Below, piece after piece: positions 36,401 to 48,622 of a stretch of 56,804 nt of DNA. Position numbers and translations under genes: made by a program. Below the pieces are notes generated by a model. The model saw nothing but the letters and a program-made list of their open reading frames with translations. It searched no databases and was not told the DNA's origin. The stretch spans positions 1-56,804 of the forward strand of contig BLJB01000076.1 in assembly GCA_013423325.1 (NCBI GenBank), in the 5' to 3' direction. The first letter of the stretch is position 1. Each line of letters begins with the position of its first letter. The DNA is from Usnea hakonensis. Lineage: Eukaryota > Ascomycota > Lecanoromycetes > Lecanorales > Parmeliaceae.

Positions 36401-37440
36401 ACGTCTTCAAAGTAGCGATTGAGTACATTTTTAAAGCGCTGTTGGAGATCGGTTGTGGTCAATGGCGGATCATCTGCTTTTGCGGTAGGGTCTTCATCGG
36501 TCGAGCTCTGATCGTATGTTTCCGGAGCTGCTGAGATAGCCCCATCAGGTTTGACGGATTTCTGTACATCGGTGCTTGGCGATTTGATGCCTAAGACATC
36601 CCATCCAAAGCTCTTCACAAACAAAACCACCAGAGAGAGATTGGTGTGCTCCTTGTCATGGCCGAGCAAATCTTTGAGTACTTCGAGGGGAAAGGGCTCC
36701 GCATCTGTGGAGCCAGCCTTGGCGACGCCTTGCATAGACTTAGACTTCCCCGCAGCTTCACCCAATTTGCTGCCTGCAATTCCACTGTTCTCTTTGCCCC
36801 TGGCCGTAGCATCCTCAGGCCTTGAGACGTCGTCTAAGCTTCGCAGCAAGCCTACAAGCCAAAGTTCGGTTGTAACTTTGAGCAGTGCCCTATGCCTCGT
36901 CAGACGCTCTTTCTCTTCCTTTTCTCTTGCTTCCTGCCCAAGATTCTTCAACTGTCCTTTGTCCGGTGTGCTCAAGCCCCGTCCGATAAGCCAACCAAGG
37001 AAGCTTGTATACTCAGCCGGTCCAAAGCGCTGATGTAGAGCACTGATGATTTCCACTCCCGCTGCGATCTCCCCTGGCGTCTTGAGCTTAGTAAGACCCT
37101 CATAGCTCGCCGATATGACCTCGGACAGATATTTTTGTAGCGACAACGAGCGGATTTCTTGGAGAAAGGTAGTGGTGCTAGCAGCTGTGATAGCTGTACG
37201 TAGTCGTTTTATGAAGGCAGTGTTCTTCTTCAAAGACGAGTCAAGAGAACCGTTGACCTTAAACAGGTCTGTTTCCGAGATCAGGCTCTCTTCTTTACGT
37301 CAAGACGGGAAGCACGATGTACCTGTTTCGCCAGCCCAAGCTTTCGAGTTGACATGACGCAGTTCGCCTTTATGCTGTGTGAGCGCAAGTATGTATTATA
37401 ATCTGGACAAGCGAGCCTCACGCTTTCTCCTACGATCCAT
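33423..37440 (-). CDS. NMD2: Nonsense-mediated mRNA decay factor UPF2
   Basis: Eight exons from the minus strand: 37440-37422, 37367-37323, 37268-35167, 35118-34827, 34776-34619, 34564-34280, 34225-33911 and 33857-33423; 1216 residues. Bridges UPF1 and UPF3 in nonsense-mediated decay, in the cytoplasm. It starts MDRRRKRELRHVNSKAWAGET. Three MIF4G domains follow: the first with SSLKKNTAFIKRL, the second around RNRLIKTVQEVPKGRSDLLP, and the third with VKYSNIHLLAVLIGSLYRYH and LDMPDDFFRIRLVCTLLDTCG (here with VDMP). An acidic block (EPDDGDSSEDEADEDE) is the usual linker before the UPF1-binding tail TRTIEMPSDSHFAVAM and QRIKNLVLNYDL. Introns are 48-54 bp. The last intron is best read with a GC donor (CAG|GCACGT). 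A GT alternative four bases on with an AAG acceptor adds three residues. Confidence 0.93.
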
Positions 37441-38671
37441 CTGTCCCAGGTCATGAACACCTTCGCAGTGCTAAGCAGTGTTCAATGATCTTTCATGTGC
37501 GCCGCACTGTGAAGAATGGGACACAAGCTTTGGAGCTTCATGTGTCTGTAATATAACTTCTAAGACAATCAGCATTTGTGATCTCTTTCTTTTTCTATAC
37601 GAAAGGAGACAAGATGTTGAGAACTTGGGGAGGGGTGAAAATGTTGTGGAGTTAAGAGACATTCGAAGTGGCATGCATTTGGACATAAATACTTAGCGGC
37701 GGGTAAAGTCGATTAGCGGTACCTAGATACAATCAATTACACTAGCGGTAGATCTTTCCCTGCAAGGTACATCACTCTTTTCCGAACCAATCAACCTTCA
37801 TACTTCCCGCTACCCCTCTTTAGATGATAGGTAGTCATCCCCGCTTACTGAGTCAGATCTTTCAGTATAACATTGTCGACGCAGCAGTCTACGGAAGGCT
37901 TGCAATATCATTGCCCTGTTAGACTGAAGCAAACATACAAACATTGAAAACGTATAATAAGCGGGGGGGATAAGTGAGTGGCGCTGTCTCGCGCTTTGCT
38001 CTTAGACCGAGAAGAATGGATGGGTGAGTAGAAGATCCGAAAAGGCATATGTTATAAGTTGGAACAAGCAGCAGAGAGCATGTCTATCTGCTTTGAGTCG
38101 GACTTACAATGGGTTCGAAACGGTCTAATTGAAGGAGAGTATGGTGGATTTTATGAGTGGTCGTGGAAGAGTTAGAGTACATCATGGAGCAACGGACATA
38201 TCGTACATTTACTGAAACCATCACTTTGGCCACGGATTACTTTACTGCCCCAGCGGCGTACATCAATCTCATCTTATCTATTACAAAGCGCCCATGTGCC
38301 CGCCATCCTCCACCTGCCCCCAAATATCTAATACGAATACGGCGTAGCTCTGTCTTCCAAAACGGTTGTGCGCGGGAACCATTCAGGGAGGCGCTTTTGA
38401 TCATCCACGTATTTGGCTCTTGGCGAGATGGTGATGGGGCGGAGATCGGACTTCACGTCATGTCAAGGAAGTTCAGAACCAGTTGCTTCATCATCTTCAA
38501 TACTCGTACAGCTCGCTAATTAGGTTTGTATCTCTATGCTTACAATAAGTCACAAAGTGGACCATGAACGCTCTTCGAATGCTGACCTGACACAATGCCG
38601 GATGTTGATATGACTTCATGACGTAAAAGGCGTACGTGTTCTCTGAGAGCAGGTTTGCGAAAGTAGTGTCC
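37441..38671. other. Intergenic, no gene recognised
   Basis: About 1.2 kb upstream of UPF2, holding its promoter. A + frame of 120 codons (38157-38519) has no motif or signal peptide and I leave it out. Confidence 0.45.
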
Positions 38672-39357
38672 CTAAAGCTCCAAAAACAAGACGGTCACCA
38701 TTACGAAGGCGATCGTGATAACAGTATCATACACTTTTCTACCCGTGGCAACTCCGGTAGCAGGCGTTGGGGATGTAGTGGTAGTAACAGTGCTACTAGG
38801 CGATGATGAGGACGAGGACACATGCGCGGTTGGTGTGGAGGACGGTGACGGCGTAGGGACGGGCGTTGTATTCACTCGAGATGATATTATCAGGTTGCTT
38901 GATGCAGGACTTTGTGCGGATGTAGTATTTGCGGAATCTTGAGCATTGCATTCATTTTGAAAGAACTGATATGCCTCTGAATTTCGGACTGATTAGTTTC
39001 AACCATGTCAAGATAGCGGTCTAATTCTCCAAGAGAGCTAGATGAACAAATGATGGAAGGACATACCATCTCTGTCAGCCGCAGCACAGCCCTTCCATGT
39101 CTCGTTGAGCTGCGAGGTAAAGCTTGTATCATTGCACCAGCAGCATATATTATACATGCATGTCTGCAGCAGACCAGCAGTGCTCCCTGCATCTAGGGCA
39201 GCGTTGAGCTAGGCCATCAGTATCCGATTCCTTCATGATAAGCAGGCGGGAGACATACAGGGCAAGGGGGAAGATTATGAGCATCGGTAGTGGAACAAGC
39301 CTGATGAGAAGAGGCGACGAAGAGCGAAACCACAACGATCCAGAGGCGGGTCTGCAT
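38672..39357 (-). CDS. Small 8-Cys, Ser/Thr-rich surface protein
   Basis: Three exons, 39357-39259, 39208-39067 and 38988-38672, introns of 50 and 78 bp (GT-AG), give 185 residues. Signal peptide at residues 1-20 (ends SSHQ-ACS). The ectodomain has eight Cys in about 75 residues: ACST, LPPCP, QTCMYNICCWCND, KGCAA and NECNA. A Ser/Thr/Pro-rich spacer with threonine runs follows, then a hydrophobic C terminus (TIAFVMVTVLFLEL) preceded by a charged stretch, suggesting a GPI-anchor signal or a single membrane span. Eight Cys plus LPPC and a GPI-like tail recall CFEM proteins, but the spacing, with the ICCWC cluster, does not fit the CFEM pattern well, so I call it only CFEM-like. Probably a cell-wall or plasma-membrane protein. 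Confidence 0.75.
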
Positions 39358-40369
39358 TACTCCGGACGATGGTGAGAGGACTCTTAGAGAAGGTTCCCGG
39401 TAGACTTGCAAAGAAACACACGAGATTATGACGAGGGACCTCACCACGTAAAAGGAGAGCAGTAGTGAATACTATACCTATGCAGGGGCAACTGGACATT
39501 TTCAGCGCCAATGACGGCAAAAGTCGAGAAGATGATTTGCGGCATTTCATAATGGCCATGAAGACAAGGCTGATGCGGCACGGGGTCGATGCCTGATATT
39601 TGGAGACCCCACTTGGTCTACTCGGTGGAGTGAGATTGAAAATGATTCGTAGTTGTGGTAGGGTAGCAATTTCGGATTGCAACTCTATCGCCGATTATGC
39701 AGCCAATTCAGCCGTAAAGAAATCATGACTTGTTCGAATCTGCTCATATTTATTAATAGCTCTTGGTCTCCGGAGATTATGCGATGGTAGAATACAGCAA
39801 CTCATTCAAGTTGAAGGCAAGCGAGGAACAGATGCCTGTCCACAGCTCTTCAGTATTTCCAATATATATTTTTTCTTTCTTTCAAATACGGTATCTCTCT
39901 CACTCTCAGGTCTTTTCTGTAGTGCTAACAGTGCTTGTGAAAGATAAGGCAAAAATTGAGGTCCCCGGCTTGGCCCGGCCCCGATGCTACCTACCTAGGT
40001 AGGTATTATTGGTGTGCCTTGCACTACTAGTAAAGGGATATGAGATGGCTGCCGCGGGGCAAAGTGTAGGTGTGTGATTATTGGCTTCTAGAGCATTGAA
40101 ACGATTTCTTGGGTTTAGCGCGAACCTTAAGCTGGATGATTCATGCACAATATGCCTGAGGCGCGTCATGCCCCTAAATCAGGACTCCAGGGATCATTCT
40201 TCCACATTTCTCTTCAGAAGACAAGGGGCAAAAACAAACTCCCCCTCTCCCAATGCCTTGCACAGAGTAAACATGTTTTAATTCTATCAGGCCAAAGCTG
40301 CAGCGGTGTTGGCTGAGCTCACCTTCATGGTTGGCCTAGGGTCGTCCTCAACAACCACGTACCTTAACC
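39358..40369. other. Intergenic between divergent genes
   Basis: About 1 kb between the 8-Cys protein (-) and the DUF3176 gene (+). Should contain both promoters; a CACGTACC stretch precedes the DUF3176 ATG. No gene recognised. Confidence 0.5.
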
Positions 40370-42160
40370 ATGGCTGGTTCCTGGAAGGCTGAGGCGCTAA
40401 CGCTTGCGGTCTGCTGGCTCTGTTTTGCTGCTATCGGAGTCCTCTTCTATCTCTATAATGGGGAGGTATCGCCACTGTGGCCGCTTGGATTCGACCTCAA
40501 CAGCACTGCAAGCATTCCTGCGAAATTCATCGAAGGTTCAATAGCCTCTGTCATCTATCCCGTAATGTGCCAACTGAGCTATCTTTGGTTCCGAAAAGCA
40601 CGGCCGATCCGGGACGTGCCGACCTTTCTGGGGGCTGGTCAGTCGATTCATAAGGTACCTCTGATATGGCGAGCTCAACGATGCTGGGGAGTCGCTTCGC
40701 TGCTGGCTCTATGCTTCGTGGTGTCATTCGTTATTACCACCAATGTACAGCAGGCCATCTCAGGCAAGAGCGTTCTAGTATCATATGGCATTGGGACTGT
40801 GCCAATCAGTACCCGGATTTCAAGGCCACAAATCTCGACATCCTCATTTTCAGGCATCGATACGCAAGCGCTTGTGACGATTGAGGCAGGCTTCATGGGT
40901 CAAGACGATCAAATTCAAAAGACAGAAGCCACATGCACTGGCGCGAATGAGTGTCATTGGGACGAATATGAGACACTAACAACCTCTTACCGTTGCGAAG
41001 ATCTCAGTGCCTTGATCGTTCCCTCTTGTCTAAGACCACCAGATTCCAACTGCTCATTCAAGTTGCCAATGCCATCGGGTGACTTGACGGTAACATCTGA
41101 TCGAAGATACAGTAGCATAGGCTACATATGGTCCAGCTTTATGCCAGATATCCTCTGGCCTTATGCTGCTTGGATTGTCATGGCGACTGCAGGCAACGGC
41201 AATAGCTCAGCAGTAGCGAAGCAGTGCAAACTATATCCATCGATCGTTCCCTATCAAGGCAGCTGGATCAACGGGACCTTCGAGGAAAGAGCCATCGGAG
41301 AGCCTTGGCTTAACCATACCGAGCCATTTATCGAAAACCCGGAGTGGATTCTACAAAACTTTAGCATCAGTGAGACCACAGCGGTTTCTCGACAAGAATT
41401 CTTCTTCGACTACTTCGATGCCAACAGCACGCAGAGTGTGGGAGGGACTGACTTTGGAGACAAGTATCAACACCAGGTTCAGTACGACTCACTACTAGCG
41501 GGTACGCACGAGAGCAACGTCCTCAACTTGTCATTGGCCATCACAAAGATGGATCGGATGAGCACTCCAATTGACGGCTTGTACAAGAGCCCGGTCATTC
41601 CGGCTACTGATGCAACGTGCCCATCACTAAGGCAGGAAGAAAGGGTTCACATCGAATGGGCCTGGCTCATCCCAGCCGCCTTCACCATCATATTTACAAG
41701 CCTCGTCTTCGTCATCACCGTCGTCGTTACGCGCACATCTGGTATTGGCATTCACAAAAGCAGTGTTCTCGCGCTTCTGACGACTTCGCCCTCTGATGCA
41801 TCAAGACAAGCTTTCCATAGAGACACAGGATCCTGGGATTTACGTAGAGGGGGCCGGGCCAACGTCATCTTTGAACGAGACAGGCATGGAACATTTCGAT
41901 TTGCATATCTTGGTAGACTTAGGAGGTCAAGAGTAGGGTTACTTGATTGGCTGAGGACTGTCACACCGGCTGTTATTCGGCGCCTTGATAATGCATTCCT
42001 TGGGTCCGGGCGGGAAGGACCACGTGGTCACAATGGGACGGCTCCTCGCGAAGAAGACGCAATGAAAGGGTTGATACGCCCAAAAAGCAATGTCTTCTTC
42101 GTCCGGAACTGGGCAGACGGGTATGTGAATCAACGAGGAGACGAATTCATAGGCAGGTGA
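40370..42160 (+). CDS. DUF3176 family membrane protein
   Basis: Intronless frame of 596 residues with a good start context (ACCATGG). Helices near residues 8-29, 53-74 and 107-127, then a long extracellular region of about 300 residues, a helix near 432-456 and a basic cytosolic tail. The N end matches the layout of fungal DUF3176: an Ala/Leu helix, YNGEVSPLWPLGFDLNS (family: YDGxPxPxWPxxxTLNS), a QLSYLWFRKARP segment (family QLKWxWF) and a DVPTFLGAGQSI block (family: DxxxFDxASR). The outer region has about ten Cys and many Asn-X-Ser/Thr sites. Function of the family is unknown. It is the last ordinary gene before the repeat block, and its frame carries no RIP damage. Confidence 0.82.
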   Translation: MAGSWKAEALTLAVCWLCFAAIGVLFYLYNGEVSPLWPLGFDLNSTASIPAKFIEGSIASVIYPVMCQLSYLWFRKARPIRDVPTFLGAGQSIHKVPLIWRAQRCWGVASLLALCFVVSFVITTNVQQAISGKSVLVSYGIGTVPISTRISRPQISTSSFSGIDTQALVTIEAGFMGQDDQIQKTEATCTGANECHWDEYETLTTSYRCEDLSALIVPSCLRPPDSNCSFKLPMPSGDLTVTSDRRYSSIGYIWSSFMPDILWPYAAWIVMATAGNGNSSAVAKQCKLYPSIVPYQGSWINGTFEERAIGEPWLNHTEPFIENPEWILQNFSISETTAVSRQEFFFDYFDANSTQSVGGTDFGDKYQHQVQYDSLLAGTHESNVLNLSLAITKMDRMSTPIDGLYKSPVIPATDATCPSLRQEERVHIEWAWLIPAAFTIIFTSLVFVITVVVTRTSGIGIHKSSVLALLTTSPSDASRQAFHRDTGSWDLRRGGRANVIFERDRHGTFRFAYLGRLRRSRVGLLDWLRTVTPAVIRRLDNAFLGSGREGPRGHNGTAPREEDAMKGLIRPKSNVFFVRNWADGYVNQRGDEFIGR

Positions 42161-42880
42161 AGACTAAAGTAAGTAGGTATATAACTGTAATTGTAATCTT
42201 ATTTTATTTCCGAGGCCAAGTATCCAGCAATCTGCGCTACTCGTATTCACCCGGAAATGCACCACCCTGGGAAATGCACCATTAGGGCTAGGGCTAACTC
42301 CACCAAATACCACTTACTCGAGCCTCCCACCTAGTTATTTTGTATACATTTTGGCTCTATAGTTAGTAACATGCCTAAGAGTATTACGACCGTACACTAC
42401 ATTTGCGAGTATTTAAATTAAGAAATATTGAGGTATTATAGGGCTAATTCGTGCTCTAGACGCTCCTAATAACTTCCCCCTCGCACATCGCTGTTAGCAT
42501 TAGGTTCAGGGGAGCCCTATGCCAAGCGGCTACTTGGCTAAGGCCTGACGTAGCCAACAAGCTTGGCATACGTAGGTCTTGGCAAGAGAAGCTTAAGGAG
42601 GCGATTCCCCCCTCTTCCTTTTAGATTCTTTAAGAATTAGTTTTACTATTAAGGTACTATATTCAATATATATATATCTACCTATTACTAGTCTTATATT
42701 GCTATAAGTACTCTAATAATTCTAATTCTTCTACCTACTAAGGGGTAGTAATCCGGGATTAGTATAGTAAGTAATATACGATCGTAGTCGTAACGAAGCG
42801 GAAACGAAGGCGAATCGTCCAACTCTAGAACTATAGGACTAGACGACTAACTCGGGATCGTAGACCCTAAGTAACTAGGT
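42161..42880. other. Transition from gene space to RIPped repeats
   Basis: Up to about 42300 the base use is ordinary. From about 42340 TpA becomes dense and CpA/TpG scarce. An inverted GCTTGGC/GCCAAG-rich patch lies at about 42520-42585, perhaps the edge of a repeat or an LTR part. I found no second copy in the window, so the 5' boundary of element A cannot be set. Confidence 0.4.
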
Positions 42881-43199
42881 TACGTCTCCGACGAAGAAGA
42901 TCCTATAGATTTAGGAAACGATAACGCCGGTAATATTGATAATCGTATTACGCGAGTAACTCGTCGTCGAGATAATTTATATAAAGAATACGAACTTATA
43001 ACTATCGAGAAGGAAATTAATATACTCGAAGAGAGTAAAATAGACTCTAATCGAACGGAAAGCGAGTAGAGAACGCCGTCGCTAAGTATAGATAGAAGAG
43101 ACCTTACCCTTACCCCCACCGGGTCGAAACGTTCCTTAAGGGCATTATTACTACGTGTAGCAAAGCGTCCTCGCGATAACTACTATCCTTATAGTAACC

Positions 43200-46100
43200 T
43201 TCGACCAAAAGATTTAAAGCTCTACTATAGCAAATCTAGACGTAAGCACCGCGAGTGGATACGCGACGCTACGGGTACGTTTGAGGTGACCCCCTAGAAC
43301 TTCCCGGGTAAAGCGTAGAAGATTCTCTGGGTAGCACAATTCCTCATAGGTGATCCTAAGGAATAATGGTATAACGAAAAGGATATCCTAGGCCTAAAAG
43401 CACTAGATAGCTAGGACTACTTTAGCGAATTCCTACTTAGAAAAATCGAGGATCTAATCAATAGGTAACTAGATATCAACTAAGAGTATATAGATACGAG
43501 GTAAAGGCCGAACCAAATCGTATACTAATTCGATACCTACTTTACTAGCCTAGAGGCACAACTACCTCCGTAGACGGAGATATATCGAACCGCTGCTATT
43601 ATAACAAGACTACGACTAGAATTAAAGGACGTAATTATTAGTACGGGAACGGTACTAGTAGGACGTAATAAGCTACTATCCCTTACTACCTACCTAGAGT
43701 ATATGAAATATAAAGGAAAAGGTAACTCTTCCAATAACTCCAAATATAGAGGAGGAAATTCAAATAATAGAAGAAAGGGTAAAGGAGGCAAGATAAACCG
43801 TAACTATAACGAATTAGAAAAGAGCCCTCTACGTAACTCTAACAAATCCGAGAATAAGAGTAACAAGTCCAAGGATAAGGACAAGGACAAGGATTAGAAA
43901 AAGAAAAATATCGAATACTATAACTATTATAAGATAGGACACTATACTAACGAGTATAAGTCTAAGAAGAAGGATAACCTAAATAGTATATCTATCGGAG
44001 CAGTTGGAAACATTAGCGTTCACGCTATAGAACGGTCGGGAAACGATAGACCCTCGTCGAAAACTCCCTAGAGGCGCGGGTCAAGAAAGGAGTAGTATTA
44101 TCACTAAGTTTAATCTATAAGGGATATATTATCGGAGGTAGGCCAGGGAAATCCCTAGTATCGACCCCGATTTATATAGATAACAGTACCGAGGTCAATA
44201 TAATCGACTAGCGTTTCGCCCTCGAATATAATCTATCTAAGGTTAATATACTACTACTAAGCCCAAGGTAAATAGATAGTAATTCAATATATTATTTTGT
44301 AGCCTACTTAGTATATTATAATTTATAAGATAGTTAGGGTTAGACGAAATGATACTAATACGTTTTCTATTCTATCGCGAAGGAAGATGGTCCTCCGCTT
44401 ATTTTAGGTATACTAGCCTTAATAGACGAAGGTATCAAGCTCGACTTTATAGCGAGAACGTGGCGTTTCGGTATTAAGTCGTAATCGTACCAAATACTCT
44501 CCCCTTAAGAGTTTATAGATTCACTAGAAGGTAAAAAGGAAATTTACGCTTTACTCGTCACTAGGGTTAGTAAGACTGAAGGGATAAAGATAGGCGTAAT
44601 ATAAACGGATAAGCCTTAGATATTGGACGCGGAGGTCTTACCGAGGCTACCAAAGGAATTATAGGAATACGAAGATATATTCTCTAACGAAGGAGTAGGC
44701 CGACTACCGTTATATAAGGGTCGCGATTATCCTATCGAAATAATAGTAGAGCCGCCTTTTAGCCTACTATATAACCTCTCGAATACCGAATTAGCGGCGC
44801 TCCGCTCGTACCTCGATAACGCCTTAGAGAAAGGCTAGATCCAATATTCTACTAGCCCTATAGGAGCTCCGATCCTCTTTGTCCCTAAGAAGAACGGTGG
44901 CCTACGTTTATACGTCAACTATCGTGGGCTAAACCGGGTTACCGTAAAGAATCGGTACCCGTTACCCCTAATTAGTAAGACTCTAGACCGCCTTAACGGG
45001 TTAAAGATATTTATTAAATTAGATCTCAAGGATGCCTATTATCGTATTCGAATCTGAAAAGGTAACGAATAGAAAATAGCGTTTCGCACACGTTACGGTT
45101 ACTTTAAGTATCTAGTTATACCTTTCGGCCTCACTAATATACTAGCAACCTTCCAGGCTTATATTAACAAGTCGTTAACGGGGTTATTAGATAACTTCTA
45201 TATAGTATACTTAGATAATATCCTTATATACTCCGAAACGGAAGCGGATCATATTAATTACATAAAGTAAATACTTAAGAGACTTAGACGATTTAGCCTA
45301 TTTATAAATCTAAAGAAATGCGAATTCTTTACTACCAAAGTCGAATTCTTAGGCTTTATAGTAACTACTAATAGCGTCGTAATGAATTAACGTAGAGTAT
45401 CCGCAATTTAGGAGTAGCCGAAATCCAAGAGCTACTATAATATATAAGTCTTTCTAGGTTTCGTGAACTTCTACTAAAGGTTTATATACTACTATTCCTA
45501 AATTACTAGACCCCTAATAGAATTACTAAAAGGGAGTATAAAAGGAATCAAGTCGGGCCTATTCGAATAGCTAATTACTATAGAGTATACGTTTACCCGC
45601 CTTCGCGACTTATTTATAGATATGCCTCTTTTGCGTTACTTCGATCTAGAACTTCTAATACGAGTAGAAACCGATACCTCGGAGTTTACCTTAGCCGGTA
45701 TCCTAACTCAATTATAATAAGATAATAAGTAGTGGTATCTAGTAGTATTTCACTCGCGTAAGATGATTCCAGCGGAGCGAAACTATAAGACCTATAATTA
45801 AGAGCTTCTCGCAATCGTAACGACATTCAAATATTGGCGTTACTACCTAGAAGGGAGCCTTTACCCAGTGGAAGTCCTTATAGATCACAATAATCTAAAG
45901 TACTTCATAGGAATACCGAATTTGAATAACCGCTAGGCTAGATAGGTAATAAAGCTATCTACATTTAATTTCTTTATCTCTTATCGCCTAGGCAAGATAA
46001 ACCCAGCCGATACGCCATCCAGACGCCCAGATTACAAGAGTAAGAATAATTCGATAAACAAGCTTTTACCCATACTATAATAAAAGCTTACCTCGATAGG

Positions 46101-47465
46101 AAGCTTAATAAGTCCTATTTTCGCTACTATACGAATAGTATATAAATAAGGAATACGCTATAAGCCTATAAAACGTAGCCCTAGCGGTTAGAACCCTTCT
46201 ACGATATATAGTATAGAAATATATACTTAGTACTCTCCAACTACTAGTAGTAAGGAAAAAGTAGCTACTAAATATATAATACTTATTAAATTAATAGCTA
46301 CAGTAGTATAAGAAACGTATCTAGATATAGTATATCCCTCGAGACTTAGGGAACCTTAACCTATACTAAGACCTATAGGGAGCTTAGGTAAGACGCCTAC
46401 TTAATATAAACGTAATATAGCTGAGAAGCAGCTTAACCCTATTACTAGGACTATTGGTTATAAATAGCTCGTCCTACGCTTAGTCGCCTATATTGCGGCG
46501 GTAAGCGAAACGATATATGATTTAAGTAGTAAATCTATCTTCGAGCTTATTAAAGCCCTTCAGAAGGAGGACCCCTTCGTGCTATAGTATAAAGGAGGCG
46601 AAGCGGATGAAAAGCGAAAGAAAGACGCCGGAGCTTAAACTATAGATAGTTAGGGGATACTAAGATATAACGGTCTATTATATATCCCTAAAGAGGCTTC
46701 CGTCCGCGAAGAGCTATTAAAACGCTATTATAATGATCCGTTAGTAGGATACTTCGGAATCGATAAAACACTCGAATTAATAAGTAGAAAATACTACTAG
46801 CAAAGTATTAAAACAGATATTAAAGAGTATATAGACTCTTATAATATTTGCTAATAGGTAAAGGTAAAGCGATATCGTCCTTACGGGGAATTAAGTGCGC
46901 TACCCTAACTAAGTGGACCTTGGAAAGAAATCACTATGGATTTCATTATAGATCTACCTCTATCTAAATATGACGGCTACGTTTATAATTCGATTCTTAT
47001 AGTTATAGATAGATATACGAAAATAGTTCGTTATATCCTAACTAATAAAATAATTAAAGCGCCGGACCTTAAAGTTCTACTAATAAACGAAATCTTCCTT
47101 AAATTTAGTACCCTAGATAGTATCGTTATCAATCGTAGATCTATATTCACGAGTGAGTTCTAGTCAGAAGTCTACTACCAAATAAAGATAAAATATAGGC
47201 TAAGTACTACGTTCTACCCCTAAACCAATAGTTAAACTAAAAGATAGAACTAAACCTTAGAATATTACCTTCGAACGTACTATTTAGATAACTAGGACGA
47301 ATAAGTAACGTTACTACTAATAGCTAAATACGTCTACTAGAACTCTAAGAACAAGATACTCGGTTACAGCCTATTCTATACTATAATAGGATATAACCTA
47401 GAGTTTGAACTAAGTACCGAGGACGGTCCTCCTAGAGGGGAGGTACTAGTAGCGAAAGAACGTAT
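43200..47465 (+). pseudogene. Element A gag-pol relic
   Basis: Gag traces cover about 43.2-43.9 kb. The zinc knuckle at about 43912-43960 keeps the spacing x2-x4-x4 but all three Cys are now Tyr. Protease trace with DNST near 44180. RT about 44.75-45.4 kb: PILFVPKKNGGLRLYVNYRGLN, KDAYYRI, and the catalytic box as VYLDNILIYS instead of YLDD. RNase H about 45.6-46.0 kb with ETDTSEFTLAG. Integrase about 46.68-47.46 kb with NPLVGYFGIDKTL (zinc-binding His replaced by Tyr) and MDFIIDLPLSKYDGY. All changes are those expected from CpA-to-TpA mutation on either strand. Confidence 0.85.
47461..47465. repeat. Target site duplication of element B, left copy (CGTAT)
   Basis: Directly abuts the TG end of the left LTR. 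The matching CGTAT lies at 55674-55678. Confidence 0.9.
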
Positions 47466-47655
47466 TGTCATGGGTCACTAGTTGCTACTCTGATTGACAG
47501 CGGATTACATCTATTCACTATCCTAAGGACTTAGAATATCGTACAAGGAGAGAAAACAAAGGGGAATCCTGCTCAAGCAATATATTCGCCTAGATCGCAT
47601 ATCGCATATATCCCACATGCACCTAACATCCAACACAAGTATACTACCCGTAACA
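47466..47655 (-). repeat. Element B 3' LTR (190 bp)
   Basis: Begins TGTCATGGG and ends CCCGTAACA on the + strand. It differs from the other LTR at 13 positions, all transitions. Confidence 0.92.
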
Positions 47656-47669
47656 TTATCCCCCTCTTA

Positions 47670-48164
47670 GGCTCGAGCTCCGCGAAGAGCCTTACTAGGC
47701 TTATTAGGATAACGGTAATGAAAGTTTTCGAGTGCGGTAGGACAATAAGTAAGCACTTTAGGGGGTTCCTATATAAGGTCGGGGTAACCTATCCACTTTA
47801 CTTTATATAAGATCTCGGTCTTTACTCGATTAGCCTAATCGGAGTCGACGACGGCTTCAACTTCGTACTTAGTCTCGTTATCAACGACAATAGGTAGTGG
47901 GTTCGGTATATCTTAACTAGGTACAGGATCTATAGCGGCGGGTTCCAGGAGGTTAACGTGAAACGTGTAATAGATATTAAGGCTTATAGGCAAGTACAAG
48001 CGAATAGTAGAGGGACTCAACATAGTAGCGACTTTGTAGGGGCCCGCTTAGCGACGTTCAAGTTTCTTATATAGTCTTCGAGTACGCAAATTCTTAATAT
48101 TCAGGTATATATAGTTATCAATTTTGTACTGAGGTGCTAGACTTCGACGACGATTTACATTTAG
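47670..48164 (-). pseudogene. Element B integrase tail with chromodomain
   Basis: Minus strand from 48164 down: LNVNRRRSLAPQYKI, a KLERR..GPY module, HVNLLEPA, then the chromodomain at about 47870-47700 with YEVEAVVDSD, ILYKVKWIGYPDLI and ALENFHYRYP. The Trp after PDLI has become a TAG stop, as has a Gln or Trp codon after DSD. This part is separated from the rest of pol by element C. Confidence 0.85.
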
Positions 48165-48169
48165 CTCGT
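48165..48169. repeat. Target site duplication of element C, left copy (CTCGT)
   Basis: Abuts the left LTR of element C; the partner CTCGT is at 50177-50181. Confidence 0.9.
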
Positions 48170-48341
48170 TGTCAAGGACTAATATGAATGGTTTCATAAA
48201 GTGGTGGTTTTATTGATAATATTGAATGTGTGCCAGAAAGAGTATCTACAGTGCACCGATATGTGTGCGGAGTGCCAAGGCGCCAAGCCACGCTAAGCCT
48301 AATTGGAAACCCTGAGAAGGAAGCCTTGGCATACCGTGACA
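48170..48341 (-). repeat. Element C 3' LTR (172 bp)
   Basis: Base for base identical to the copy at 50005-50176. Confidence 0.95.
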
Positions 48342-48622
48342 ACTTGCCCACAAAAAAGAAAAAAGGCCATGCCCACATGGCCAATGGCGACAGCGAGGGT
48401 GCGACAGCGAGGTGGTAACAGTGGTGCTGTGCTTTATTAATGCTGGGGGACCATGGTGTAGACCGAAAGTGAGAAAATCGATAAAAACAAGTACTTTTGG
48501 TGCGGGTTTCTCCGCATGCAGATCACGAATGGATTCATATAATTCAAATCCATAAAAGCAGTCGAATGGCGCAATGTCCGAGGTATTGCCGAATCGAAAC
48601 TGCTTTGGTAGGGCTGAGTTTT

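Noticed and set aside
46936..47163. 75-codon frame as a stand-alone gene
   Set aside because: It is the surviving core of the element A integrase between RIP stops.
48230..48418. 62-codon + frame repeated almost exactly at 50065-50274
   Set aside because: Both lie inside the identical LTRs of element C; the repetition is the LTR, not a gene.
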